In this document: positions 1 to 7,884 of the stretch, piece after piece
How positions within the stretch are numbered: the first letter of the stretch is position 1
Layout: the number at the start of each line of letters is the position of its first letter
NCBI GenBank assembly: GCA_016778895.1
Contig: JADHOR010000001.1
Span: 1 to 64,000, forward strand
Reading direction: 5' to 3'
Length of the DNA stretch: 64,000 nt
From: Candidatus Puniceispirillum sp.
GTDB taxonomy: Bacteria; Pseudomonadota; Alphaproteobacteria; Puniceispirillales; Puniceispirillaceae
Translations under genes and position numbers: made by a program
The notes under the pieces: generated by a model
Databases searched by the model: none
The model's input: only the letters and a program-made list of their open reading frames with translations
What the model was told of the DNA's origin: nothing

Positions 1-684
1 GCCATCAAATGACAGGGTGAAATTGCCAACTTGACCGCCGTCAGCATTAAGCCGTTTTGCGCGCAGGCTGCCCCTAACCTGGTCATTATCACGCGATTTC
101 ACATCAATATGAATATCAGCAAACGTTAGTTTTGGCAGGCGACCAGCCTCATCTGATAACGACAGACGGTCAGTTTCAACCGCAATGAGCTTTAGCCCAC
201 CCAGGCGGTTTTCAATCACGCCTGATTGCAGCAAATTTCGGTTATTTCGACCCGACTGTTTCACCAACTGATCAAGAAAAATTATCGCTGGTGACCCTGA
301 CCAGCCCGATGATTTTTTCACCAGATCAAGTTTGATCCCGCGTAACAAAACCGTTTCTGGCCCACCACTACGCAGGCTTTTTAAGCCAAAACTTATGTCG
401 GCGCTTGGCAAATCAATCTGATCACGCTCGAGTTTGACAACGATATCTTCGGCTGCAAGATGAAGCGGCTGGCGTGATAGTGACAGTCTGAGACGCGCGC
501 CGCCAACGGTTACCGACCCGTTGCCCACAATGCGGGTCAACTCACTCTCAAGCAGACGGCGCAGCCCTCCTGCCTCGTTTATATAAAGATAACCGGCGCC
601 AAAAATCAGTGCCGCCATCAATATTGCAGTGATGATAAAGGTCTTGAAAACGCCCAATACCGTGATATGTCGAACAGCAGACAC
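1..684 (-). CDS. AsmA/DUF3971-like envelope protein, N-terminal part (cut by window edge)
   Basis: Open frame of 228 codons on the minus strand running off the left edge. The GTG start is chosen because an AAGGAT ribosome-binding site lies about 6 bases upstream. The first ~35 residues form a short charged N-terminus and one hydrophobic segment (FIITAILMAALIFGAGYLYI), so the protein is probably anchored in the inner membrane with the rest in the periplasm. What follows is beta-rich, with repeated 'L-R-G-I-K-L-D-L'-like strands, as in AsmA/YhdP-type (DUF3971) proteins implicated in lipid transport between membranes. It is divergent from bcp, an arrangement I recall from other alphaproteobacteria. 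Family assignment rests on N-terminal architecture only, since the diagnostic C-terminus is outside the window. Confidence 0.6.
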   Translation of the reverse strand, partial: MSAVRHITVLGVFKTFIITAILMAALIFGAGYLYINEAGGLRRLLESELTRIVGNGSVTVGGARLRLSLSRQPLHLAAEDIVVKLERDQIDLPSADISFGLKSLRSGGPETVLLRGIKLDLVKKSSGWSGSPAIIFLDQLVKQSGRNNRNLLQSGVIENRLGGLKLIAVETDRLSLSDEAGRLPKLTFADIHIDVKSRDNDQVRGSLRAKRLNADGGQVGNFTLSFDG

Positions 685-844
685 GCCGTATCCTTTAAAA
701 CTTTATAATTTGATCTTGTTTATCATGCCAGAACTGGGCTGTCTTGCGATCTTCATTAAACATATTATCTATCATTGGTAACAATTTAAACACCAAACAA
801 ACCGCGCATTATCCACGGCGTCAAAGTGAGAGTTAGGACATTTC

Positions 845-1303
845 ATGCTTGCGATTGGCGACCTTGCCCCCACCTTATCAATTCCAACCGATACCGATCA
901 TTTTTCAATAGCCGAACAAGGTGGCAAAAAAGTGGTCGTGTTTTTCTTTCCGCGCGCTGATACGTCTGGCTGCACAAAGGAGGCCCAACAATTTTCGGCG
1001 CTTGAGGAGGAATTTGCTGCAGAAAATGCGATTGTAATCGGCGTTTCCAAAGACACCGCGGTAAAACAGGCAAAATTTCGCGCAAAATATGATCTGACCT
1101 GCCTTCTGGGCGCTGATAATGACACGAGTTTTTGTGAGGAATTTGGCGTCTGGGTTGAAAAATCAATGTATGGGAAAACCTATATGGGCATCCAGCGAGC
1201 TAGCTTTATTATTGATGCTGAGGGTAGGATTGTTGCCATATGGCCAAAGGTAAAGGTTGATGGTCACGCTGCCGAGGTTCTGAAGAGGTTAAAGGCGCTG
1301 TAA
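845..1303 (+). CDS. bcp: Bcp/PrxQ-type peroxiredoxin (thiol peroxidase)
   Basis: 152 residues, the normal size for a Bcp/PrxQ peroxiredoxin, which reduces H2O2 and organic hydroperoxides in the cytoplasm with electrons from thioredoxin. The active-site block is at residues 36-50 (PRADTSGCTKEAQQF), giving peroxidatic Cys43 in the T-x-x-C context, and the thioredoxin-fold strands (VVVFFFPR, IVIGVSKD, SFIIDAEGRI) are in order. The common resolving Cys five residues after the peroxidatic Cys is replaced by Gln48. Other cysteines are Cys86 and Cys97, so the enzyme is either 1-Cys or uses an unusual resolving residue. AGGA lies about 8 bases before the ATG. The DUF455 gene starts two bases after the stop, so the two are probably cotranscribed. 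Confidence 0.9.
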   Translation: MLAIGDLAPTLSIPTDTDHFSIAEQGGKKVVVFFFPRADTSGCTKEAQQFSALEEEFAAENAIVIGVSKDTAVKQAKFRAKYDLTCLLGADNDTSFCEEFGVWVEKSMYGKTYMGIQRASFIIDAEGRIVAIWPKVKVDGHAAEVLKRLKAL

Positions 1304-1305
1304 TC

Positions 1306-2154
1306 ATGCCAGACCCCACCAGAAAAACCCTGAGCGGCGCGATATCCGGCATAATTGCGATCAAGGACGCGCGACAAAAGGCTAGGGCAACCCGCGATCT
1401 TGTTACCGCATGGACGGCGAAAGCACTGCCACTTGGCAGGCAGATGCCGCCGGATCGTCCGGGTCGGCCTGGCCGCCCGCTATTGCGCCCGCCGCGCGAG
1501 GTACCGCGCCGCCGCATTACGCAATCGGTACACGGCCGGATCGCGCTGCTTCACGCAATCGCGCATATCGAGTTGAATGCTGTTGATTTGGCACTAGATA
1601 TGGCAAGCCGTTTTACCGGGACATCGCTACCGCTTGATTTCTATCACGACTGGCTTAGGGTTGCCGATGATGAGGCGCGGCATTTTCTAATGCTCAGCGA
1701 CCGGCTGGCCGATCTTGATGCCGCTTATGGCGACCTTGCCGCCCATGATGGGCTGTGGCAAGCAGCCGATGCAACCAAACATGACCTTCTGGCGCGGCTG
1801 GCAATCGCGCCGCTGGTGCTGGAGGCACGCGGTCTTGATGTTACCCCGACCATGATCGCGCGTCTGCAAGCGGTTGGTGATGCGGAAACCGCGGCGGCGC
1901 TAAACATCATAATGACAGATGAAATCACCCATGTTTTAGTGGGAAAACGCTGGTTCGATTATGTATGTGGCCTAGATCGTCTTGATCCGGTTAGCACATG
2001 GCATAACTTGGTAAAACGCTATTTTCATGGTGATCTAAAGCCGCCATTCAATATTGCTGCGCGCAATGCGGCGCGGTTTTCTGCGGCATTTTATGGCTCG
2101 CTTGCAGTTCGTGATGATCTAGTGGCATCCTCATCAAGACGCCATGACGCCTAA
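1306..2154 (+). CDS. DUF455 family ferritin-like protein
   Basis: 282 residues matching the DUF455 (COG2833) family, four-helix-bundle proteins of ferritin-like fold related to the MiaE type of di-iron oxygenases; the substrate is unknown. Candidate metal ligands occur in helical blocks: H-x-E around residues 87-89 (AHIELNAVDLALD), D-D-E-A-R-H at 121-126, E173 (LVLEARGLD) and E206/H209 (TDEITHV). The N-terminal ~70 residues are basic and proline/arginine-rich (RPGRPGRPLLRPPR), probably a flexible extension. The ATG lies two bases after the bcp stop, so it is translated as part of that operon. Its TAA stop overlaps the TAG stop of convergent prfB by two bases, leaving no room for a terminator between the genes. 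Confidence 0.85.
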   Translation: MPDPTRKTLSGAISGIIAIKDARQKARATRDLVTAWTAKALPLGRQMPPDRPGRPGRPLLRPPREVPRRRITQSVHGRIALLHAIAHIELNAVDLALDMASRFTGTSLPLDFYHDWLRVADDEARHFLMLSDRLADLDAAYGDLAAHDGLWQAADATKHDLLARLAIAPLVLEARGLDVTPTMIARLQAVGDAETAAALNIIMTDEITHVLVGKRWFDYVCGLDRLDPVSTWHNLVKRYFHGDLKPPFNIAARNAARFSAAFYGSLAVRDDLVASSSRRHDA

Positions 2155-3257
2155 CGCTGATTGCCGACGCGTGCTGCAAGGCTGGCTTCGATGAAATCGT
2201 CGAGATCACCATCTAGAACGCCCTGTGCATTACCCTTTTCAACGTTAGTGCGAAGGTCTTTTACCATTTGATAGGGATGCAGAACATAAGACCGGATCTG
2301 ATTTCCCCAGCCAATATCAGTTTTGCTTGACGCCGCATCATTTGCCGCATCTTCACGGCGCTGCAACTCCAACTCATATAAACGCGCCTTTAGCATACTG
2401 AATGCAGTGGCACGGTTACGATGCTGCGAGCGATCATTTTGGCATTGCACAACAATATTCGTTGGCAAATGGGTAATCCGGATCGCCGAGTCTGTTTTAT
2501 TGACATGCTGGCCGCCTGCGCCAGATGCGCGGTAAGTATCAATCCGTAAGTCCTTATCTTCAATCTCGATTTCGATATTTTCATCGACGACCGGATAGAC
2601 CCAAACACTGGCAAAGCTGGTATGACGGCGTGCCGAACTATCATAGGGAGAGATTCGTACCAGACGATGCACGCCTGACTCGGTTTTCATCCAGCCATAG
2701 GCGTTCTCACCCTCAATTCGTATAGTGACTGATTTGATGCCAGCCTCTTCACCGGCACTCTCTTCGATGATCTGTAACTTAAAGCCACGCGCCTCGCTCC
2801 AGCGGCTATACATCCGCATCAGCATTAACGCCCAATCCTGCGCCTCGGTACCGCCAGCACCGGCATGAACCTCGATAAAGCAGTCATTACCATCAGCCTC
2901 GCCCGACAACAGGCTTTCGAGCTGGCGTTTTTCGGCAACGGTCACCAGTTTGCTGAGGATTTCCTCGGCATCAATGACGATTTCATCATCTCCCTCGGCT
3001 GCCCCCAGTTCCAGCAATTCCAGCGCATCATCCATTTCAGATTGCAAATTATCAATCACCGATAACTGGCGTTCAATCCGGTTTTTTTCGCGCATGGTTT
3101 CCTGCGCACTGGCCTGATCATTCCAGAAATCACCATCCGAGATGGCCGCCTCAAGGCTGGTCAGACGCGCCTTTGCATCATCATATTTGACGTGTTTGCG
3201 CAACAGGTCGATTGCCGTTTTGATGATCTCGATTTTTGCTGCGGTTTCGGCCTGCAT
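2151..3257 (-). CDS. prfB: Peptide chain release factor 2
   Basis: 368 residues. RF2 recognises UGA and UAA in the ribosomal A site and triggers peptidyl-tRNA hydrolysis. The catalytic GGQ motif is at residues 248-250 in the context RASGAGGQHVNKTDSA. The codon-recognition loop reads R-I-S-P-Y-D-S (S203-P204-Y205) where the enterobacterial protein has SPF. The first 30 residues (LLRKHVKYDDAKARL) align through the place where many bacteria, including E. coli, have an in-frame UGA and a programmed +1 frameshift. Here the frame is continuous, so that autoregulation is absent. prfB follows amiC and mrcA on the same strand, the usual alphaproteobacterial order. Confidence 0.96.
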   Translation of the reverse strand: MQAETAAKIEIIKTAIDLLRKHVKYDDAKARLTSLEAAISDGDFWNDQASAQETMREKNRIERQLSVIDNLQSEMDDALELLELGAAEGDDEIVIDAEEILSKLVTVAEKRQLESLLSGEADGNDCFIEVHAGAGGTEAQDWALMLMRMYSRWSEARGFKLQIIEESAGEEAGIKSVTIRIEGENAYGWMKTESGVHRLVRISPYDSSARRHTSFASVWVYPVVDENIEIEIEDKDLRIDTYRASGAGGQHVNKTDSAIRITHLPTNIVVQCQNDRSQHRNRATAFSMLKARLYELELQRREDAANDAASSKTDIGWGNQIRSYVLHPYQMVKDLRTNVEKGNAQGVLDGDLDDFIEASLAARVGNQR

Positions 3258-3395
3258 GAAGTGATGATCCAGCGTAAAATTAGAATTTTATAACGCTTGT
3301 TCCTAACGCGCTGAAGGGGGCTGTGGCAAGTCCCCAATTATCATCGGCACGCAACAAGCATCCGTCGCCGCACGGCAAAACGCAGCGATAAAGAC

Positions 3396-5846
3396 CTAAT
3401 ACAGGCCTTTTGTGTATATCTCTTGTGTTGTTATTGTCTGGCCGGTTGAACTGGCCTCGCCACTCATGCCGGGCGCCATATCAATTAGCACCCCGCCTGG
3501 CCGTTGCCCGGGTTTGAAAATTTCCAGAATGGCCTGTTGATCCTTTGGCAGAACACGTTCTCCGCTCTCGGCATGAACCGGAATAACCTGAACATTATTT
3601 GGCCGCCGGAACGGAATAATCGGCTTCCCGATTTGCGAGCGCATTACAAAATCACCAAAAACTGGTACCGCTACACTTGAGCCGGTTTCCCTCTTGCCAA
3701 GCGGTCGCGGCAGGTCATAACCGATGAAGACGCCAATCGCCAGATCCGGAGTAAAACCGATAAACCAGCCATTTGTATTGTCGTTGGTGGTGCCGGTCTT
3801 GCCCGCAACGACCAGCCCAAGATCATTGATCGAATTGCCGGTTCCGCGTTTAATCACACCTTCCAGCATCGACACCATCTGGAACGCCGATGCTGGATCG
3901 GTAAGCTGTTCACGCGCATCGCGCAATGCCGGAATTGACTGATTTGACCAGCCATCTGTTGCGATACAGGACGTGCATTGCCGCGCATCGTGCCGATAAA
4001 TGGTTTGGCCATTCCGGTCTTGAATCCGGTCAATCAGGCTCGGGGTGATTTTCTTGCCACCATTTACCAACATGCCATAGGCCGCCGTCAGCCGAAGCAA
4101 AGTGGTCTCGCCAGCGCCAAGCGACATTGACAGCAACGGCGGCAAATTATCATTAAGGCCAAAGCGTTTTGCATAATCTTGAACACGGTCCATGCCGATT
4201 GTCATGGCCAATCGCGCCGTCATCAGGTTTCGTGATTTTTCTATCCCAACCCGCATGATAGATGGACCATAAAATCGCCGAGTGTAATTGGCCGGCTTCC
4301 ATTTTGGCTTGCCCGGCCCCTGATCAACAACCAATGGCGCGTCGAGAATACGGGTCGTTGGGCTGTAGCCGGCATCCAGCGCCGCCAGATAAACAAAAGG
4401 CTTGAACGCCGATCCAGGCTGACGCATGGCCTGAACCGCACGGTTAAATTCTGACTCGGCGTAATTATAGCCTCCGCTCATCGCCAACAGGCGGCCGGTA
4501 TGCGGATCAAGCGCGACAATCGCACCCTCTACATCCGGGCGTTGACCAAGTGCAAAATGATTAGGTGCTGGTTTAAAGTCATTGCGGATCAGATCCGGCG
4601 TAAAGCCGGGCGGCTGAACAATAACTATGTCACCTTTCGAGAGGGCATGGCGGAGATCCTGAAGCGGCGGCGGCCGCACCCCGTCATCACGGCGCGGCGG
4701 ATAGGCCCAAAAAGCAAGCTCAAAAGGGATCATGGCCGGCCGCCCGTTGACATAGATTTCTGCACGTCGCTGTTCAACCTTTGTAACCAACGCGGCATAA
4801 TGATTTGGACGTAATTTTGAAGTCTGATCGGCGAGCACTTTATCAATATCGGCACCAGCTTGCATTTCCCCCAGGGGGCCGCGCCACCCTTGCCGCCGAT
4901 CAAGCGCCTCGAGCCCACGCTCAAGCGCATTATCGGCAATCTGCTGCAGAAAAGGATCCAGTGTCGTGCGCACCGATAAACCGCCATCATAAAGTGATGT
5001 CTCACCAAACTGGCGAATTAGCTGGCGGCGTACCTCTTCGGTAAAATACGGCGCTTCGGCTGCATCAAACCCGCTTTGCCCCCGCATCTCCAGCGGCATT
5101 GCCTTGGCCGTATCAGCTTCATCTTGAGTGATATAGCCATTCTGCTGCATTTCATCCAATACCCAGTTCCGCCGAATTGTGGCAGCCCTCAGATTACGGA
5201 CCGGGTGGTAATTATTCGGAGCTTTTGGCAAGGCAGCAATGTAGGCAATTTCATGCAACTCAAGTTGTCCCAGCGATTTGTCGAAATAATTTAGTGCCGC
5301 CGCTGCAACCCCGTAACTGCCCCGACCAAGATAGATTTCGTTCAGATATAAAGACAAGATCTGGTCTTTGCTGAAAGCCCGCTCCATGCGCAGCGACAAG
5401 ATTGCTTCCTTGATTTTTCGATCGATCGAAACCTCATTGGTCAACAAGAAGTTTTTCGTTACCTGCTGGGTAATTGTCGAGGCGCCGACTGGCCGGCGGC
5501 CACTACCATAATTCAAGATATTGGTTACCACCGCACGCGTCAACGCACGAAGATCAATGCCGAAATGGCTATAAAAAGCCTTATCCTCAGCCGAAATAAA
5601 GGCATGAATCAGCCGTGGCGGGATCGCCTCAACCGGCACGAAAAGCCGCTTTTCACTCGCATATTCGGCTAAAAGGGCACCGTTGCCAGCGTGAACACGG
5701 GTTACGACAGGCGGCTCGTAATTGGCCAGCTGCTGATAGTCGGGCAAGCCTTTTCCATAGGTCCAGAACACCCAAACTATGCCGGCTCCAGCGAGCATGA
5801 AAACCAAGAATACAAGAGATAATACGACTGAAACGAATCTTACCAT
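3396..5846 (-). CDS. mrcA: Penicillin-binding protein 1A (bifunctional class A PBP)
   Basis: 816 residues, typical for PBP1A, which polymerises lipid II glycan strands and cross-links the stem peptides at the periplasmic face of the inner membrane. A single N-terminal membrane anchor spans residues ~5-28. The GT51 glycosyltransferase domain (~60-230) has catalytic Glu87 in SAEDKAFYSHFGID and the downstream STITQQVTKN motif. The transpeptidase domain (~440-720) has S479-x-x-K482 (PGSAFKPFVYL), S538-x-N540 (EKSRNL) and K683-T-G-T (AGKTGTTND). An OB-like insert lies between the domains. It sits between amiC and prfB, all leftward, with a 129-base gap to amiC, so it may have its own promoter. Confidence 0.97.
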   Translation of the reverse strand: MVRFVSVVLSLVFLVFMLAGAGIVWVFWTYGKGLPDYQQLANYEPPVVTRVHAGNGALLAEYASEKRLFVPVEAIPPRLIHAFISAEDKAFYSHFGIDLRALTRAVVTNILNYGSGRRPVGASTITQQVTKNFLLTNEVSIDRKIKEAILSLRMERAFSKDQILSLYLNEIYLGRGSYGVAAAALNYFDKSLGQLELHEIAYIAALPKAPNNYHPVRNLRAATIRRNWVLDEMQQNGYITQDEADTAKAMPLEMRGQSGFDAAEAPYFTEEVRRQLIRQFGETSLYDGGLSVRTTLDPFLQQIADNALERGLEALDRRQGWRGPLGEMQAGADIDKVLADQTSKLRPNHYAALVTKVEQRRAEIYVNGRPAMIPFELAFWAYPPRRDDGVRPPPLQDLRHALSKGDIVIVQPPGFTPDLIRNDFKPAPNHFALGQRPDVEGAIVALDPHTGRLLAMSGGYNYAESEFNRAVQAMRQPGSAFKPFVYLAALDAGYSPTTRILDAPLVVDQGPGKPKWKPANYTRRFYGPSIMRVGIEKSRNLMTARLAMTIGMDRVQDYAKRFGLNDNLPPLLSMSLGAGETTLLRLTAAYGMLVNGGKKITPSLIDRIQDRNGQTIYRHDARQCTSCIATDGWSNQSIPALRDAREQLTDPASAFQMVSMLEGVIKRGTGNSINDLGLVVAGKTGTTNDNTNGWFIGFTPDLAIGVFIGYDLPRPLGKRETGSSVAVPVFGDFVMRSQIGKPIIPFRRPNNVQVIPVHAESGERVLPKDQQAILEIFKPGQRPGGVLIDMAPGMSGEASSTGQTITTQEIYTKGLY

Positions 5847-5975
5847 GTGATCATTGGTAACGTCGAAATTTGGCGCAGATATGGCAGAGCGGTAATTTTA
5901 TCAATTCGACACCAGCCTGTTTATCAATTTTTTACAGCACTTATCAAAATAGTTCCCATAACAGCCCTCGCACAC

Positions 5976-7334
5976 TCATATTTTAGGCCCATATTCGCCA
6001 AGATAGGTCAGGATAGCCCGGGTCAGCCGCCTAGATAAATCCTTCCGGTAAGACTCTCTTTTGAGGTTGGCTTCATCCTTCCGGTTTGACAAAAACCCCA
6101 TCTCGACCAAAACCGACGGCATATCAGGCGCTTTTAGAACAGCAAAACCGGCAAAGCGATGACCCCGTTTGTCACCGCCCGGCAGATCCTGAATTTCCGC
6201 CAGTATGGCCGCGGCGAAACGCGCTGACTGGTTCATCGACTCACGCTGGAACATCCGCACAAGCGCACCAGCCGCATCGGGGTCCTCGGTTGATAAATCC
6301 GGGCCGCCAATCAGATCGGCACTATTTTCTTGACGAGCCAATGCCGCTGCTTCCTTATCTGACGCCTTATCTGACAAGGTAAAGACTGAAATACCGTGTG
6401 CCGATGATGTGCGCGCCGAATCTGCATGAAGCGAGATAAACAGATCAGCCTGATTCTGGCGTGCCAGCCGGATGCGCTGGCGAAGTCGCAGATAACGGTC
6501 ATCATCGCGCACCAAAATTGGCGTTATCTTGCCGGTGGCAGTCAATTGTCTGGCAAGCTCGCGTGCCGCCGCCAGTGTGATCGCCTTTTCTTGCGTGCCA
6601 GCCTTGCCAATGGCGCCCGGATCCTTGCCGCCATGTCCGGCATCGATAACCACAACCCATTTCCGCGGGCGTGGTTTTGGCAACGCCAATTGCGCTGGCG
6701 CCATTTTTCCCGCGGCCCGGGCCGGTTTCGATTTTGGCAATTGCATCGACAACGGCATTGCCAGGGGAGTATTATCGTCATCTCTGGCTAAATTCTGATT
6801 GGTCAAATTTTCTGACAAATCGATATTTGGGTTTTTTTCCAATGCTGATGAGGCCAACAGAAAGGCGGTTTTGCCGCGATCAAGCAAATCAATGACGAAA
6901 CGGTTACTACCGTCCAACTGTGGCAGAGAAAAGGCGCGCACCGGTGCTGCCGGTTTTGCTAACTCGATTACTAATCGGCCGATATCAGTCTGTGGATTGC
7001 CAAAACGATAGGCTTTGCCCGGTGTTACATCCAGAGTGCCGCGCGGCGCCAATTGCGCGACCCTCCAGCTGGTTTCCGGCATATCAATGACCAGCCGATA
7101 GGGTGATTGCAGCAATAATAATCGCGCTCGCAGAGGTGATTTTGTTTCAATAACCAGCCGCAGACCATGACGATCATCCATCTTGATCGCGCCGAGCCGC
7201 ATTCCGGTCACAGTATTTTCGGCAAAGGCCTGCCCACTTGCCACAAACATTAATGTTATCAACAATAAAGCGACCAAACGGCTAAAGGCAGCAAATCTTG
7301 CCGTCACGGTTTTTATCGATGGCATTGTTACCAT
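5976..7334 (-). CDS. amiC: N-acetylmuramoyl-L-alanine amidase with AMIN domain (AmiC type)
   Basis: 452 residues. This periplasmic zinc amidase cleaves the bond between N-acetylmuramic acid and L-Ala during septal splitting. A Sec signal peptide ends near AFA-EN (residue ~39). The AMIN septal-targeting domain spans ~40-150, followed by a low-complexity linker (~160-222). The Amidase_3 catalytic domain starts at ~226 with zinc ligands H234 (DAGHGGKDPGAIG), E249 and H303 (SLHADS) and catalytic E411 (LVEMGFLSN). A second ATG three codons downstream of the chosen start is equally possible. It is head-to-head with rne across a 550-base gap. Confidence 0.95.
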   Translation of the reverse strand: MVTMPSIKTVTARFAAFSRLVALLLITLMFVASGQAFAENTVTGMRLGAIKMDDRHGLRLVIETKSPLRARLLLLQSPYRLVIDMPETSWRVAQLAPRGTLDVTPGKAYRFGNPQTDIGRLVIELAKPAAPVRAFSLPQLDGSNRFVIDLLDRGKTAFLLASSALEKNPNIDLSENLTNQNLARDDDNTPLAMPLSMQLPKSKPARAAGKMAPAQLALPKPRPRKWVVVIDAGHGGKDPGAIGKAGTQEKAITLAAARELARQLTATGKITPILVRDDDRYLRLRQRIRLARQNQADLFISLHADSARTSSAHGISVFTLSDKASDKEAAALARQENSADLIGGPDLSTEDPDAAGALVRMFQRESMNQSARFAAAILAEIQDLPGGDKRGHRFAGFAVLKAPDMPSVLVEMGFLSNRKDEANLKRESYRKDLSRRLTRAILTYLGEYGPKI

Positions 7335-7884
7335 GTTCGACCTTCTTTGCTATCGAGCATCACCCTCGCTGGAACCTAGCCCATGCGCTGCTCTGATCAA
7401 AGGCAAATTCATTCTAATTATCAAAACGGCATTACTTTGTTGGCAAAGATGCTTTTAAGGGTATATAAGGGATGTGTGTTCGGTAAAAAGAGCTGTTTAC
7501 CTGCCTTGATTGGCGCTGAAGCGCGATTAACAGGGAATAAAACGACCCTTTGCCCGCCGAAGCTGAAACTGAATTATTCGCCTGATAGTGTCTGCCGCGA
7601 CTATCATTGCCGAGCCGTTATTGAAAGAAATTTTGATTGACGAGCAACGTCACTGACCCCCAGCGAACTGCATGATCAGGCGCCGACAACGCTAATTGAA
7701 ACCACCGGATTATTCCAAATGATACAGCTAAACCGACCATATGACCAAAGCAGCCACAACGGCCACAGCTTTTTAGGTGGTCGTGCGCGCGGATTTGGTC
7801 CGGATATACAATGCCTGCCATGCCTGATTTCCCTGCAGTCAATAGATGACGGCAGGACACAGATGGCCGGGGAAAGACAAATAA
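7335..7884. other. Long divergent intergenic region amiC/rne (rne leader)
   Basis: This 550-base stretch has no convincing gene on either strand. It must hold the divergent promoters of amiC and rne. If the candidate promoter near 7440-7469 is used, rne mRNA would have a ~400-base untranslated leader, which fits the long structured leader through which RNase E limits its own synthesis in enterobacteria. The last 90 bases contain CCTGCC (from 7815) and its complement GGCAGG (ending near 7857), about 30 bases apart, a possible leader stem. Confidence 0.4.
7440..7469 (+). promoter_or_regulatory. Candidate sigma70-type promoter for rne
   Basis: TTGGCA (7440-7445; 5/6 match to TTGACA), an 18-base spacer, then TATAAG (7464-7469; 5/6 match to TATAAT). 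It points toward rne, 416 bases upstream of its ATG. The assignment is by eye and no start site is known. Confidence 0.35.
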
